From Alkalihalobacillus bogoriensis ATCC BAA-922 (lineage in GTDB: Bacteria > Bacillota > Bacilli > Bacillales > Bacillaceae_F): DNA of 64,000 nt. Below are positions 7,758 through 17,011 of this stretch, one piece after another. Below the pieces are notes generated by a model. That model was not told the origin of the DNA, did not search any database, and was given only the letters and a program-made list of their open reading frames with translations. Each line of letters starts with the position of its first letter. Within the stretch, counting starts at the first letter, position 1. The stretch covers positions 62,001 to 126,000 of the forward strand of contig NZ_KK211277.1 of NCBI RefSeq assembly GCF_000621445.1, in the 5' to 3' direction. A program made the position numbers and the translations under genes.

Positions 7758-8750
7758 CTATAATCCAATCGTTTTTTTAACTTCTTTTAAAAATGGAACG
7801 GCTATGTCACGGGCCCTTTCTGCACCTTCTTGTAAAATCCTATCTAGTTGTGCTTTATCAGTCATGAATTCATTGTAGATGACTCGTGGTTCTTCTAGTG
7901 TCTCACTTACAATCGAAAACAATTCCTGCTTAGCCTCTCCCCAACTAATGCCATCATAAAATTGCTGTCTCATTTTCTCTGTTTGTTCATTAGTAGCAAA
8001 TTCTTTATAAATCGTAAAAATCGTTGATTGATCAGGATCTTTTCGTTCATTAGGTTTACTAGAATCTGTCATGATTTTGTTGATTAACTTTTTCATAATA
8101 TCTTTTTGTGCAAATAAAGGGATCGTATTTCCATAGCTTTTGCTCATTTTCCTTCCGTCTAGTCCTGGTAGTACCGCTTGTTCGCTCACTCGCGATTGTG
8201 GCAATGTGAACACATTGCCGTATTGGGAATTAAACGATGTTGCTATATCTCTCGCAATTTCAATATGCTGGATTTGATCACGTCCAACCGGAACTTCTTT
8301 CGCTTGAAACAATAAAATATCAGCCGCCATTAAGATCGGATATGAAAAAATCCCCATATTAACTCCATCATCTTTGTCATAGCCTTGATCTATATTTTGT
8401 TCTTTTATCGCTTTATACGCATGGGCTCGATTCATTAATCCTTTAGAGGAAAAACACGATAAGATCCACACGAGTTCAAAAATCTCTGGAATATCTGATT
8501 GACGATAAAAGAGACAGCGTTTCGGATTTAATCCTAACGCAAGCCATGCCGCTGCAATCCCGTAAGAGTATTCTTGTAATGTTTGTTGTTCATGCACTTT
8601 TGTCAACGCATGATAGTCAGCAATGAAATACATCGGGTTCACATTTTCATGTTTTGCAATTTGCAACGCGGGTTTAATTGCGCCGATATAATTGCCTAAA
8701 TGTAATTCCCCCGTTGCTTTAATGCCTGTAAGCACAGTTTGTTTCACCAT
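7758..8750 (-). CDS. trpS: Tryptophan-tRNA ligase
   Basis: A 330-aa class I aminoacyl-tRNA synthetase that charges tRNA-Trp. The ATP-binding HIGH-type motif is HLGN near residue 17 (GIKATGELHLGNYIGAIKPA), and the KMSKS loop is present (LDGRKMSKSYGNTIPLF). Length is normal for the bacterial enzyme. The ATG follows AGGAGGATGACAA. Expression is controlled by the T-box leader just upstream. In B. subtilis trpS is not in this location, so it appears to have moved between ccdC and the yneK-like gene. No clear terminator is seen after it; repeat cluster C begins 28 bases beyond the stop codon. Confidence 0.97.
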   Translation of the reverse strand: MVKQTVLTGIKATGELHLGNYIGAIKPALQIAKHENVNPMYFIADYHALTKVHEQQTLQEYSYGIAAAWLALGLNPKRCLFYRQSDIPEIFELVWILSCFSSKGLMNRAHAYKAIKEQNIDQGYDKDDGVNMGIFSYPILMAADILLFQAKEVPVGRDQIQHIEIARDIATSFNSQYGNVFTLPQSRVSEQAVLPGLDGRKMSKSYGNTIPLFAQKDIMKKLINKIMTDSSKPNERKDPDQSTIFTIYKEFATNEQTEKMRQQFYDGISWGEAKQELFSIVSETLEEPRVIYNEFMTDKAQLDRILQEGAERARDIAVPFLKEVKKTIGL

Positions 8751-8784
8751 TTGTCATCCTCCTTTTATTTTTATACAAAACAAA

Positions 8785-9045
8785 AAGGGCTTCTTATCCT
8801 TATAAAAAGGACGAGAAACCCGTGGTGCCACCTTAATTCGCTTTTAAAAAGCGCACTTTAAACGTACGGAACAAATAGAATTAGAGTTCGATACGCTGTC
8901 TTTTGTAACGGTAAGACATCCGCCACGCCTACTAACGGTTCAGCTTGGAAGCTCAGAAACCCATTCAATTATTGCCCCACACTGATTCACACCATCCATC
9001 AGCTCTCTTAAGTGTTCCAATAATCTACTCTTTTTCATCATTGCT
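8785..9045 (-). promoter_or_regulatory. T-box riboswitch, Trp-specific
   Basis: On the minus strand the leader has the conserved T-box sequence AAGGTGGCACCACG (8820-8833), which pairs with the uncharged tRNA end. Upstream stem I shows AGAGAGCTGATGGATGG and GTGTGAATCAGTG. The specifier region reads TTGAATGGGTTTC, offering TGG, the Trp codon. The competing terminator pairs GGGTTTCTCGTCCTT with AAGGATAAGAAGCCC and is followed by TTTTTG, just ahead of trpS. Uncharged tRNA-Trp is expected to switch it on. Confidence 0.92.
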
Positions 9046-9072
9046 TACTTTAATTTTTTTACAAGTATACCT

Positions 9073-9582
9073 TTATGTTTCGACTGGAACAATAGGATTT
9101 TTGGCTTGTTTTTTCAACTGCGCTTCCACTTCTTTAAACTGACGATACATCATGACTCTCCAAGGAATAATCATGGCATAAGCTAGTAAAAAAAACATCC
9201 CGCCAAGTTCTTCAACACTGACCGAGTCACCAATGATCATTTTAAATGCAACTCGAAGGAGAAGTAAGCCTGTTAAAATAAAGATAAATGCTTTTGATCT
9301 CTTTAAATATATTTGATTTTCTTTTATTTCAAACTTTGAAGTTCGAATTAAAAGAAAAGAAAATCCAAATCCAACTAATAATGCAAAGACGACTTCAATT
9401 GTTGTAGGGATAGTTGGTTCATATAAAAACATTAAGAACCCGGTAGACATAAACAATGGAGGTAAGATGATTTTTTTTACAGTTGCCGGCTTTTTCGTTG
9501 CCTTCAACCGAATAATCATAGCCATCGTCCCCATAAACAAAGCACCGATTGTTGTTAACAGAAGAAGTAATGAGTCCGTCAT
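9073..9582 (-). CDS. ccdC: CcdC-family membrane protein (YneJ-like), 169 aa
   Basis: A polytopic membrane protein of the family named for cytochrome c maturation in B. subtilis. The start is taken at ATG 9582 (MTDSLLLLLTTIGALFMGTM), preceded by AAGGAGGG; the open frame runs further upstream only by reading into the copZ terminator. Hydrophobic segments are near residues 3-20, 37-50, 58-82, 98-115 and 125-145, with a conserved polar stretch RTSKFEIKENQIYLKRSKAF. In B. subtilis it lies with ccdA and yneI, which are absent here. Its direct role is uncertain even in B. subtilis. Confidence 0.8.
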   Translation of the reverse strand: MTDSLLLLLTTIGALFMGTMAMIIRLKATKKPATVKKIILPPLFMSTGFLMFLYEPTIPTTIEVVFALLVGFGFSFLLIRTSKFEIKENQIYLKRSKAFIFILTGLLLLRVAFKMIIGDSVSVEELGGMFFLLAYAMIIPWRVMMYRQFKEVEAQLKKQAKNPIVPVET

Positions 9583-9671
9583 TCGAATTGAATCCCTCCT
9601 TTTTGTCATATCCTTTTTGCGATAATTATACGATACCACTTCTGGACAAGCTAGGCAATCTTGATGACGAG

Positions 9672-9730
9672 CAAAAAGAAGAACGGAACGATTCTCGTCA
9701 TCACAAACCGAGAATATCATTCCGTTCTTC
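9672..9730 (-). terminator. Terminator of the csoR-copA-copZ operon
   Basis: Long stem: right arm 9709-9730 and left arm 9678-9697 on the plus strand pair over about 20 bases with a small internal bulge (GAAGAACGGAA with TTCCGTTCTTC). On the minus strand it is followed by TTTTTG. It lies 18 bases past the copZ stop codon. Confidence 0.85.
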
Positions 9731-9748
9731 CGCTCGTTACAATGCTAT

Positions 9749-9958
9749 TTATTTGATGACGTCATATCCTAGTTCTTCAATATTTGATTCAATATCAGGA
9801 ATCTTCACTTTTGATTCATCAAACTCCACTGTCACTTCTTTATTCTCAAGATTGACTAATGCTCGTTCTATCCCATTTATTTTGGCTAATCCACCTTCGA
9901 CTGTTGCTACACAATGACCGCAACTCATTCCCTCTACTTTAATAACCGCTTTTGACAT
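9749..9958 (-). CDS. copZ: Copper chaperone CopZ
   Basis: A 69-aa heavy-metal-associated domain protein that carries Cu(I) to the CopA ATPase. The metal motif is GMSCGHC at residues 10-16, and the fold ends with the usual IEELGYDV. The start at 9958 is nine bases after AGGAG; an upstream ATG-ATG pair sits too close to the ribosome site. It is the last gene of the csoR-copA-copZ operon, 18 bases after copA. Note the motif is CxHC in spacing (C-G-H-C), as in Bacillus CopZ. Confidence 0.95.
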   Translation of the reverse strand: MSKAVIKVEGMSCGHCVATVEGGLAKINGIERALVNLENKEVTVEFDESKVKIPDIESNIEELGYDVIK

Positions 9959-9976
9959 GTACATCATCTCCTTTTA

Positions 9977-12349
9977 TTATTTCATCCGTTTTAATCTAAG
10001 GGCGTTACTCACAACAGAAACTGAGCTAAACGCCATTGCTGCTCCTGCAATCCAAGGCGCTAACAATCCGGCTGCAGCAATGGGCAATCCTATGGAATTA
10101 TAAAGAAACGCCCAAAACAAATTTTGCTTTATATTTCTCATTGTTAGCTTACTAAGCCGCACAGCCTCTGCGACAGAACGTAAATCTTCGCTCATTAATG
10201 TAATATCAGCAGCTTCTATCGCGACGTCGGTTCCTGACCCAATCGCTATTCCGACATCTGCAAGAGCAAGCGCTGGGGCATCATTTATCCCATCTCCTAC
10301 CATAATAACACGTTTCCCCTCAGCTTTTAACTGTTCGACTTTACTCGCTTTTTCTTCAGGAAGAACTTCCGCAAATACATTTGTAATCCCAACTTCAGCG
10401 CCAATTGCTTTTGCCGTTCGAGTGTTATCGCCAGTAATTAAGTATAGCTCAAATCCTTGTTCAACTAATAACGTCACCGCTTGTTTCGCTGTATCTTTTA
10501 TTTTATCAGCAACAGCAATGACACCGACAACTTGTTGCTCAACGGAAATAAGCATTGCTGTTTTCCCTTCTTCTTCCAATTGAAGAGCGATAGGTTCCAC
10601 TTTTGTTACATCTACGTGATTTTCGGTTAAGAAACGTCGTGTTCCAATTAGAACAAGTTTATCTTCAACCTTCCCTTTAATACCCCTCCCAGGTACTGCT
10701 TCAAACTGCTGGACTTCAGGTAGTTCTAGTTTTTCTGATGCTTTCACAATTGCTTGACCTAGCGGGTGTTCCGATTGTTTTTCAAGTGCTGCTGCAAAGA
10801 TAAGGATTTGATTTTCATCCATTGTCCCCGTAGCGACGATATTTGTTAATTCAGGCTTCCCTTTTGTTAATGTTCCCGTTTTATCAAACAAAATCGTATT
10901 AGCTTTATGCGCCGTTTCAAGCTGCTCCCCGCCTTTGTACAATATTCCTTGGTTAGCTCCTCTCCCCGTTCCAACCATAATCGATGTTGGCGTAGCTAAT
11001 CCAAGCGCACAAGGGCAAGCAATAACAAGAACAGCTGTAAAGTTAATTAACGCTTCTTGGAATGTCGCTCCTAAAAAGAAATACCATATAACAAACGATA
11101 GTACGGCAATCGAGACTGCAATCGGGACAAAATAGCCTGAAATTTTATCAACTAAACGTTGAATTGGTGCTTTTGATGTTTGAGCTTGCTCAACAATTTT
11201 TATAATTTGAGCGAGTGTTGAATCTTTTCCTACTCTTGTCGCTTTCATTTTAAAGCTACCATGCTTATTAATCGTGGCACCAATGACGTTATCACCAACA
11301 ACTCGATCTACAGGAATACTTTCACCTGTGACCATTGATTCATCAATCGAAGAATATCCAGAAATGATACTGCCATCCACAGGTACTTTTTCCCCCGGCT
11401 TAACAAGTAACACATCCCCGATGTTAACGTCCTCAACATCTACTTCTTGTTCCGTTCCATCGACAATAATGGTTGCTTTTTTCGCTTGAAGTTGAATTAA
11501 AGAGCGAATGGCTTCAGACGTTTTCCCTTTTGCTCTTGCTTCTAGTAATTTCCCAAGTAATATTAAAGTGATGATGATTGCGCTCGTTTCAAAAAACAAA
11601 TAAATTTCACCTTGTAAAACGAGCCATACCGAATAAAAATACGCTGCTGATGTTCCCATTGCAACGAGAACATCCATATTAGCTCCTTTGTTCTTAAGGG
11701 CATGATAAGCGCCTCGATAAAATTGCCACCCTGCATAAAATTGAACCGGTGTTGCAAGCGCCCATTGTAAATATCCGTTCATAAGCCAATGTGGAAGTAC
11801 CATGCGACTTGTCACAAAATGATCAATCATCGTAATAAACAAAGGAATGGAAAAAAACAAGGCAATAAAAAACTTTATCCGTTGTGCAGAAAGTTCATCT
11901 GTCTTTTTCTCGTTAGTCTCGCTTTTTTCTTTCTCAGTGACAGCCTGAAAACCAATATTATCAATTTTTTCAAAAATAGTTTCTTTTGTTACAACACCAT
12001 CATAGTAAGTAACAGCACCTCGCTCTAATGGCAGATTGACTTGAATGGATTCAACACCTTCCATCTTGCCAACAACCTTTTCAATTCGACTTGAACACGC
12101 AGCACATGTCATTCCTTTAATTTGAAATTCTTCTTTCCGTAGTGGAACTTGAAATCCTGCATTTTCAATTTTTTCGATAACATCAGTAATTTGTATACGA
12201 TTGTCTTCAATTGTAATCGCAGCCTGTTCTAACGGTAAATTGACGCTAGCAGAAACGCCATCTGTTTTATTTAACACTTTTTCAATTCGATTAGAGCATG
12301 CTGCACATGTCATCCCTTTTATTGGAATTTGAATTTGTTTACCTGACAC
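9977..12349 (-). CDS. copA: Copper-exporting P1B-type ATPase CopA
   Basis: A 790-aa membrane pump that expels Cu(I). Two N-terminal metal-binding domains each have GMTCAACS (near residues 13 and 81). The membrane metal site is CPC ([15 protein letters not shown]), the phosphorylation site is DKTGT ([15 protein letters not shown]), the P1B His-Pro is SEHPLG, and the hinge is [11 protein letters not shown]. The TGES actuator motif is present (MVTGESIPV). Start is GTG at 12349, after AGGAGGTG. Gene order csoR-copA-copZ differs from B. subtilis, where csoR is a separate gene and copZ precedes copA. Copper induction through the CsoR operator upstream is expected. Confidence 0.97.
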   Translation of the reverse strand: MSGKQIQIPIKGMTCAACSNRIEKVLNKTDGVSASVNLPLEQAAITIEDNRIQITDVIEKIENAGFQVPLRKEEFQIKGMTCAACSSRIEKVVGKMEGVESIQVNLPLERGAVTYYDGVVTKETIFEKIDNIGFQAVTEKEKSETNEKKTDELSAQRIKFFIALFFSIPLFITMIDHFVTSRMVLPHWLMNGYLQWALATPVQFYAGWQFYRGAYHALKNKGANMDVLVAMGTSAAYFYSVWLVLQGEIYLFFETSAIIITLILLGKLLEARAKGKTSEAIRSLIQLQAKKATIIVDGTEQEVDVEDVNIGDVLLVKPGEKVPVDGSIISGYSSIDESMVTGESIPVDRVVGDNVIGATINKHGSFKMKATRVGKDSTLAQIIKIVEQAQTSKAPIQRLVDKISGYFVPIAVSIAVLSFVIWYFFLGATFQEALINFTAVLVIACPCALGLATPTSIMVGTGRGANQGILYKGGEQLETAHKANTILFDKTGTLTKGKPELTNIVATGTMDENQILIFAAALEKQSEHPLGQAIVKASEKLELPEVQQFEAVPGRGIKGKVEDKLVLIGTRRFLTENHVDVTKVEPIALQLEEEGKTAMLISVEQQVVGVIAVADKIKDTAKQAVTLLVEQGFELYLITGDNTRTAKAIGAEVGITNVFAEVLPEEKASKVEQLKAEGKRVIMVGDGINDAPALALADVGIAIGSGTDVAIEAADITLMSEDLRSVAEAVRLSKLTMRNIKQNLFWAFLYNSIGLPIAAAGLLAPWIAGAAMAFSSVSVVSNALRLKRMK

Positions 12350-12362
12350 GGCATTTCACCTC

Positions 12363-12686
12363 CTACGATTTAGAAAATTGTTGAATCACTTTCAATAATT
12401 CCTCAATCGCCTCGTCACCTTGATTCGATTTTACTGCATTTGAAACACAACCACGCGTGTGTTGTTCAAGCATTGTATATCCAACTTTTTTTAATGCTGC
12501 ACTTACAGCGGATAATTGTACGAGAACATCAACACAGTACCGATCGTCCTCCACCATTTTTTGAATCCCTCTTACTTGACCTTCAATTCTTTTTAGCCGT
12601 TTTATTAATTGGTCTTTTTGTTCTTTAGATTTTCCTAAACTTCCTTGTCGTTCCGGCTGTAAATCAATATGTAAATCATCACGCAT
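12363..12686 (-). CDS. csoR: Copper-sensing repressor CsoR
   Basis: A 107-aa all-helical metal-responsive repressor. The Cu(I) ligands of the family are visible as Cys in DDRYCVDVLVQ and the His and Cys in LEQHTRGCVSNAV. KRLKRIEGQVRGIQKMVEDD is the family's DNA-contact helix region. Start is ATG 12686, six bases after GGAGGTG. It is the first gene of the copper operon and is preceded by its own predicted operator, so it should repress itself until copper binds. Confidence 0.93.
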   Translation of the reverse strand: MRDDLHIDLQPERQGSLGKSKEQKDQLIKRLKRIEGQVRGIQKMVEDDRYCVDVLVQLSAVSAALKKVGYTMLEQHTRGCVSNAVKSNQGDEAIEELLKVIQQFSKS

Positions 12687-12709
12687 TGTAAGCACCTCCT
12701 ATTACATTT

Positions 12710-12739
12710 ACTATACCCCCGTATGGTATAGTAAGTCAA
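12710..12739 (-). promoter_or_regulatory. Promoter of the copper operon with CsoR operator in the spacer
   Basis: The minus strand has TTGACT (12734-12739), an 18-base spacer and TATAGT (12710-12715). The spacer contains the CsoR-type pseudo-palindrome CTATACCATACGGGGGTATAG (shown as 21 bases at 12711-12731; arms TATACC and GGTATA around a G-run). A G-rich dyad inside the spacer is characteristic of CsoR and similar operators. Repressor binding there would block polymerase. Confidence 0.8.
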
Positions 12740-12773
12740 GAAAAAAGTTTTTATATTTTATTTCTGTTCTCTA

Positions 12774-12802
12774 TTGTTCTTATATCCATTTTTTTGTATA
12801 AT
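12774..12802 (+). promoter_or_regulatory. SigA-type promoter of the spo0E-like gene
   Basis: TTGTTC at 12774-12779, spacer of 17, then a perfect TATAAT at 12797-12802. The start codon is 37 bases downstream. It is divergent from the copper operon promoter. Confidence 0.65.
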
Positions 12803-12838
12803 TTTTAATAGATGTTAGAGAAGAGGGAGCCATTACTC

Positions 12839-13021
12839 GTGGATAATAAATTACTAGTTGCTATTGAAGAAAAGCGCACAGAATTAATAGAAATTGGATT
12901 GCGACATGGACTCGACTCATCATTGGCTCTTAAACTAAGTCAAGAATTAGACAAACTATTAAATCGTTACAACGAATCTTACCTTCATCCTCACAATAAA
13001 AATAGGAAGATGAACGTATAA
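12839..13021 (+). CDS. Spo0E-like aspartyl-phosphate phosphatase, 60 aa
   Basis: A small two-helix protein of the Spo0E/YisI/YnzD family, which removes phosphate from Spo0A and delays sporulation. The family signature is seen in LKLSQELDKLLNRY (the SQELD motif is the active-site-facing element), preceded by IGLRHGLDSSLA. The GTG start at 12839 follows GAGGGAG; the longer reading from 12812 has no ribosome site. Which response regulator it acts on cannot be told from sequence. It is a single-gene unit with its own promoter and terminator. Confidence 0.85.
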   Translation: MDNKLLVAIEEKRTELIEIGLRHGLDSSLALKLSQELDKLLNRYNESYLHPHNKNRKMNV

Positions 13022-13038
13022 TATATCGATACACGAGA

Positions 13039-13065
13039 AAGAGCGTATTCATTGAATACGCTCTT
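13039..13065. terminator. Bidirectional terminator
   Basis: Perfect 12-bp stem AAGAGCGTATTC / GAATACGCTCTT with a three-base loop, between the convergent spo0E-like gene and the ABC exporter operon. A-rich and T-rich flanks are short. Confidence 0.75.
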
Positions 13066-13100
13066 CTTTATGTCATTCCATTCTGGTTAAACGAATAATT

Positions 13101-14888
13101 TTATAACGGAATTACCTCTGCTCCACCTTGTTGTAGCAAATACATTTTATGATATAATCCTTCTTTTTCAAGCAATTGTTGATGGTTTCCCCTTTCAACG
13201 ATTTCCCCTTGATGCAGTACTAGAATTTCATCTGCATCTTTAATCGTCGACAAGCGATGGGCAATAGCAATCGTCGTTCGCCCTTCTCGCATTCGATATA
13301 AGGCATCTTGAATCGATTCCTCTGTTTCCGTATCTACACTTGCCGTTGCTTCATCTAACACAAGAATTTTAGGTTTTAATGCCATCGTTCTAGCAAAAGA
13401 CAAAAGTTGTCGTTGGCCGCTTGACAAAGTCGACCCTCTTTCCGCAACAGGGGCATGATACCCCCCTTGTAATTGTTGAATAAAAGAATCTGCATGAACA
13501 AATCGAGCCGCTTCTACCACTTCTTCGTCAGTAATCATTTCATTGTGTAAACGGATATTCGAAGCGATATCACCAGTATACATAAATGGGTCTTGTAGAA
13601 CTAGACCTACATTTTGCCTTAGTTCTTCGTTAGAATATGCCTCTAATCGTTGCCCATCAATATATACTTCTCCTTTTTGTAATGGATAAAACCTCATCAA
13701 CACATTAACAATCGAGCTTTTCCCACTTCCAGTATGCCCAACTAGCGCTAACGTTTGACCTTTTTTAACGGTAAAAGAAATGTCTTTCAATACTTCTGTT
13801 TTCCCATCGTAGGAAAAACTAACATTATGAAATTCTACTTCTCCTTCTTTCATTTTCGGATGAGCAGAACCGATTTTTTCAGGTGCTAATTCATCATGGT
13901 CAACTAATGTGAACACTCTTCCTGCTGAAACAATCGCTTGCTGGAATAAAGACAACCGCATCATCAACTGGTTCACTGGTTCAAAAAAGCGATCTAAATA
14001 ATTGACAAACGCATATAATACCCCAATTTCAACAGGGCTATTTAATGAGATAATGGAAAAATAACTAAGAACAATCATCAGTGCCACAATAGCAATAAAA
14101 TCAACGGCTGGCCTGAGAAGTAATCCATCTAATTTCATATTTTTTAACCATGCTTGCTGATGTTGGTCATTGATGTCTTCAAATTCTGTTCTCATTCTTT
14201 TTTCTTGCCTAAAAATTTGAATGATAGTCATTCCTTGAATGGACTCGTTTAGCTTTCCATTTAGTTGACTTAACCGCTCACTCATATCTGCATAAAAACG
14301 AGAACTATATTTTCTATAAGTTTTCATGACGATATAAATAAGAGGTAATAAAAATAAGCAGAAAAACGCTAACTGAGGATTTAGATAAAACATCGCAACA
14401 AAAATCCCAATTAAGAATATAAAATTTTGCACAAAAGTGGCTAACACCGTGACATATAATTCTTTTACCGCTTCTGTGTCATTCGTAATTCTAGAAACGA
14501 GTCCTCCTGCAGGTGTTCTGTCAAAAAAAGATAAACCTAACCGTTGCACTTTCGAGAACACATCCATACGAATTTCTCTAATAATTGACAACGCGACTTT
14601 ATGAAAAAGAAAGAGTTGCACATAATTACAGATGACAGAACCTACATGTAATCCTAGATATACGATTGTTAATGTAATGATGGCAGTCGTATCAAAAATT
14701 CTTGGTGTAAGGTAATCATCAATAAATATTTTAATTAAAATCGGACCCATAATTTCAGCACTCGTACCTAGTAATAGTAACAAAAAAGCGATAATGAGAA
14801 GGCCCTTATGTTTTTTAGTATAAGATAATAACCGGCGAAACACTTTTTTTTGGTCTTTTGCTGTTAACACTTTATCCTTATGTTGCAC
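13101..14888 (-). CDS. ABC exporter subunit, canonical Walker B
   Basis: About 595 aa: six-helix transmembrane domain (residues about 25-310) fused to an ATP-binding domain. Walker A is GHTGSGKSS, Walker B is ILVLDEATASVD with the catalytic Glu, and the H-loop is IAIAHRLST. The signature motif is LSSGQ, altered from LSGGQ. The GTG at 14888 is preferred because the GTG at 14897 overlaps GGAGG. It overlaps the partner gene by 11 bases and is translationally coupled. Together they look like a heterodimeric multidrug or lipid exporter of the YheH/YheI (BmrCD) or YknUV class. The substrate is unknown. Confidence 0.85.
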   Translation of the reverse strand: MQHKDKVLTAKDQKKVFRRLLSYTKKHKGLLIIAFLLLLLGTSAEIMGPILIKIFIDDYLTPRIFDTTAIITLTIVYLGLHVGSVICNYVQLFLFHKVALSIIREIRMDVFSKVQRLGLSFFDRTPAGGLVSRITNDTEAVKELYVTVLATFVQNFIFLIGIFVAMFYLNPQLAFFCLFLLPLIYIVMKTYRKYSSRFYADMSERLSQLNGKLNESIQGMTIIQIFRQEKRMRTEFEDINDQHQQAWLKNMKLDGLLLRPAVDFIAIVALMIVLSYFSIISLNSPVEIGVLYAFVNYLDRFFEPVNQLMMRLSLFQQAIVSAGRVFTLVDHDELAPEKIGSAHPKMKEGEVEFHNVSFSYDGKTEVLKDISFTVKKGQTLALVGHTGSGKSSIVNVLMRFYPLQKGEVYIDGQRLEAYSNEELRQNVGLVLQDPFMYTGDIASNIRLHNEMITDEEVVEAARFVHADSFIQQLQGGYHAPVAERGSTLSSGQRQLLSFARTMALKPKILVLDEATASVDTETEESIQDALYRMREGRTTIAIAHRLSTIKDADEILVLHQGEIVERGNHQQLLEKEGLYHKMYLLQQGGAEVIPL

Positions 14889-16638
14889 GGTTATCACCTC
14901 CCATTTCTACGATCGATTCAAGCTGCTGATGGTCATACATTTTCCGATACCAACCTCTTTGATTCATGAGTTCTTCATGTGTTCCACGTTCAATAATATG
15001 TCCTTCATCTAAAACGACGATCAAATCGGCATGTTTAATTGCACTTAAACGGTGAGCTGTAATAAACGTTGTTTTATGTTGACGATTTTGACGAAGTGAC
15101 ATTAAAATTTGTTCCTCTGTCTTGGCATCAACAGCAGAAAGTGAATCGTCTAGCATTAATAGATTTGGATTCACTAGTAGCGCACGAGCAATGGAAATTC
15201 GTTGTTTTTGTCCGCCCGATAATGTGACACCACGTTCTCCTACAACAGTTTCATACCCTTCTGGAAAGCGAATAATATCGTCATGAATCGCAGCTAATTT
15301 ACTCACAGCGATAATTTCACTCATCGTTGCTTCTGGTCTTCCAAATGCAATATTATCAGCAATCGTTGCGGAAAATAAAAAATGATCCTGTGGAACATAT
15401 CCCATTCCTTTTCGTAATGCATCAAATGAGTATTGCTCAATCGGTTGATTATCTAATAATATTGATCCATTGACTACATCAAATTGCCTAAGTAATAATT
15501 TTAATAGCGTCGTTTTCCCACTACCTGTTTTACCGACAATACCTAATGTTTCTCCCTGTTTCACGAAAACCTTAATATTTTGTAAGGTTGTTTGAATTTC
15601 ATCATAAGAAAATGATTGTATATTGTATTCTATCGTACCTGAAGGAATATGAGTATACTTTGCGTTTTCTTCTGTAATTTCTTGTTGTACTTGTAATAAA
15701 CGCGAAACACGATCATATGAAGCCCGACCACGCTCGACAATATTAAATAAATAACCAAAGGCAAGCATTGGCCATATAAGTAAACCTAAATAAATCGTAA
15801 AGCTCGTTAATTGCCCAATCGTGAGCTCATCTGCTATCACATATCGCGCACCAAAAAAGATAGCTAAAAAATAGGAGATCCCAACGATAAGAGAAATTGT
15901 TGGATCAAATAGCGCATCCACTTTGGCAACCGCTATATTTTTGTTTACAACTTCATCGGACTTTTTCCGAAAAGCTTTGATTTCAGCTTCTTCTTGACCA
16001 AATGCTTTTGTTACACGCATGCCGGTCATACTTTCTTGTACTTTGTCATTTAATTCTGAAAATGCTGCTTGTGCAAAACCAAAGCGTTTATGAAGCATCG
16101 AACCATAATAGCTTGTTGCGATTGCCATGATTGGCATCGGCAGAAGACTAATTAATGTTAACTCCCAACTAATCGTGAGCGCCATTGTGATGACAACAAA
16201 CCCGCCCATTGTAACCGAATCCACTAAGGTGAGGACACCCGCCCCTGCGGTTTGCTCGATCGCCTTTATATCATTCGTTGAATGTGCCATCAAATCGCCT
16301 GTACGTCGTTTTTGATAAAAACGTGACGACATTTTCGTAAAATGTTCATAAAGTTGATTGCGTAAAAGCCGTGCTAAGCGAATTGAGGCACCAAATATCA
16401 TAATCCGCCATACATAACGTAATACGTAAACAACAACCCCAATCCCAAACAAGATCAACATCCATTGAAGAATAATGTCCTGTGTTAATGTTCCTTGTTC
16501 AATATGATCGACAATAACCCCAACGACATATGGAGGGATTAACGATAATATAGAAACGGCAAGTAAGGTTACAATTCCAAATAAATATTTTTTCTTTTCT
16601 AATTTAAAATACCACCATAAGTCCAGAAATACTTTCAT
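14878..16638 (-). CDS. ABC exporter subunit, degenerate Walker B
   Basis: 586 aa with the same layout as its partner: transmembrane domain about residues 15-300, then the ATP-binding domain. Walker A is GKTGSGKTT and the signature LSGGQKQRISIARA is intact. Walker B reads LLMLDDSLSAVD: Asp replaces the catalytic Glu. Paired with the partner's altered LSSGQ signature and intact Glu, this predicts one degenerate and one competent ATP site, as known for heterodimeric exporters such as BmrCD. The start follows AGGAGAACTGAA. It is the first gene of the pair. Confidence 0.87.
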   Translation of the reverse strand: MKVFLDLWWYFKLEKKKYLFGIVTLLAVSILSLIPPYVVGVIVDHIEQGTLTQDIILQWMLILFGIGVVVYVLRYVWRIMIFGASIRLARLLRNQLYEHFTKMSSRFYQKRRTGDLMAHSTNDIKAIEQTAGAGVLTLVDSVTMGGFVVITMALTISWELTLISLLPMPIMAIATSYYGSMLHKRFGFAQAAFSELNDKVQESMTGMRVTKAFGQEEAEIKAFRKKSDEVVNKNIAVAKVDALFDPTISLIVGISYFLAIFFGARYVIADELTIGQLTSFTIYLGLLIWPMLAFGYLFNIVERGRASYDRVSRLLQVQQEITEENAKYTHIPSGTIEYNIQSFSYDEIQTTLQNIKVFVKQGETLGIVGKTGSGKTTLLKLLLRQFDVVNGSILLDNQPIEQYSFDALRKGMGYVPQDHFLFSATIADNIAFGRPEATMSEIIAVSKLAAIHDDIIRFPEGYETVVGERGVTLSGGQKQRISIARALLVNPNLLMLDDSLSAVDAKTEEQILMSLRQNRQHKTTFITAHRLSAIKHADLIVVLDEGHIIERGTHEELMNQRGWYRKMYDHQQLESIVEMGGDNRAT

Positions 16639-16748
16639 TTCAGTTCTCCTAACCCATCTGTATAAATAATTTCGTTACCCGAATAGTATATATTGTAACA
16701 ACTCTCTCCTCATCTGGCTACAAGATTTTAGACCTACCTTTTTCTTTT

Positions 16749-16782
16749 AAAAAAAATAAAAACACCCCTGTACTAGAGGTGC
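16749..16782 (-). terminator. Terminator after yneF
   Basis: Short stem CACCTC / GGGGTG on the minus strand (plus positions 76-81 and 63-68 of the 16700s) followed by a T-rich run (TTTTTATTTTTTTT). It lies about 10 bases past the yneF stop. Confidence 0.65.
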
Positions 16783-16792
16783 TTGTCCTTCA

Positions 16793-17011
16793 TTATTTCG
16801 ACTGTTGCTTTTGCATCGCTTTCATCATTTGGTTAATTTTCTTTTGCGATGGATTTTGCCCCATTTGCATCATCATCATGCGTAACATTTGTTCATTAAT
16901 GGGCGGGTTTTTCTTTAAATAATTCATCATTGTTTTGCGGGCAATGAAAAATCCAAGTGCAATACCTGCTAATAATGATAATACGCCCACTAAAATATAA
17001 ATCCAAAACAT
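16793..17011 (-). CDS. yneF: YneF-family small membrane protein (UPF0154)
   Basis: 72 aa with one N-terminal membrane helix ([20 protein letters not shown]), then [20 protein letters not shown] and a Met- and Gln-rich tail ([17 protein letters not shown]). This matches the UPF0154/YneF family, found downstream of sirA in B. subtilis as here. The function is unknown. Ribosome site GAGGAAATTAGTCA precedes the ATG. Confidence 0.92.
   Translation of the reverse strand: MFWIYILVGVLSLLAGIALGFFIARKTMMNYLKKNPPINEQMLRMMMMQMGQNPSQKKINQMMKAMQKQQSK

Noticed and set aside
16639-16748. GTTAC...GTAAC inverted pair upstream of the ABC exporter genes considered as an operator
   Set aside because: Arms are only five bases with a 16-base gap in AT-rich DNA, too weak to claim.
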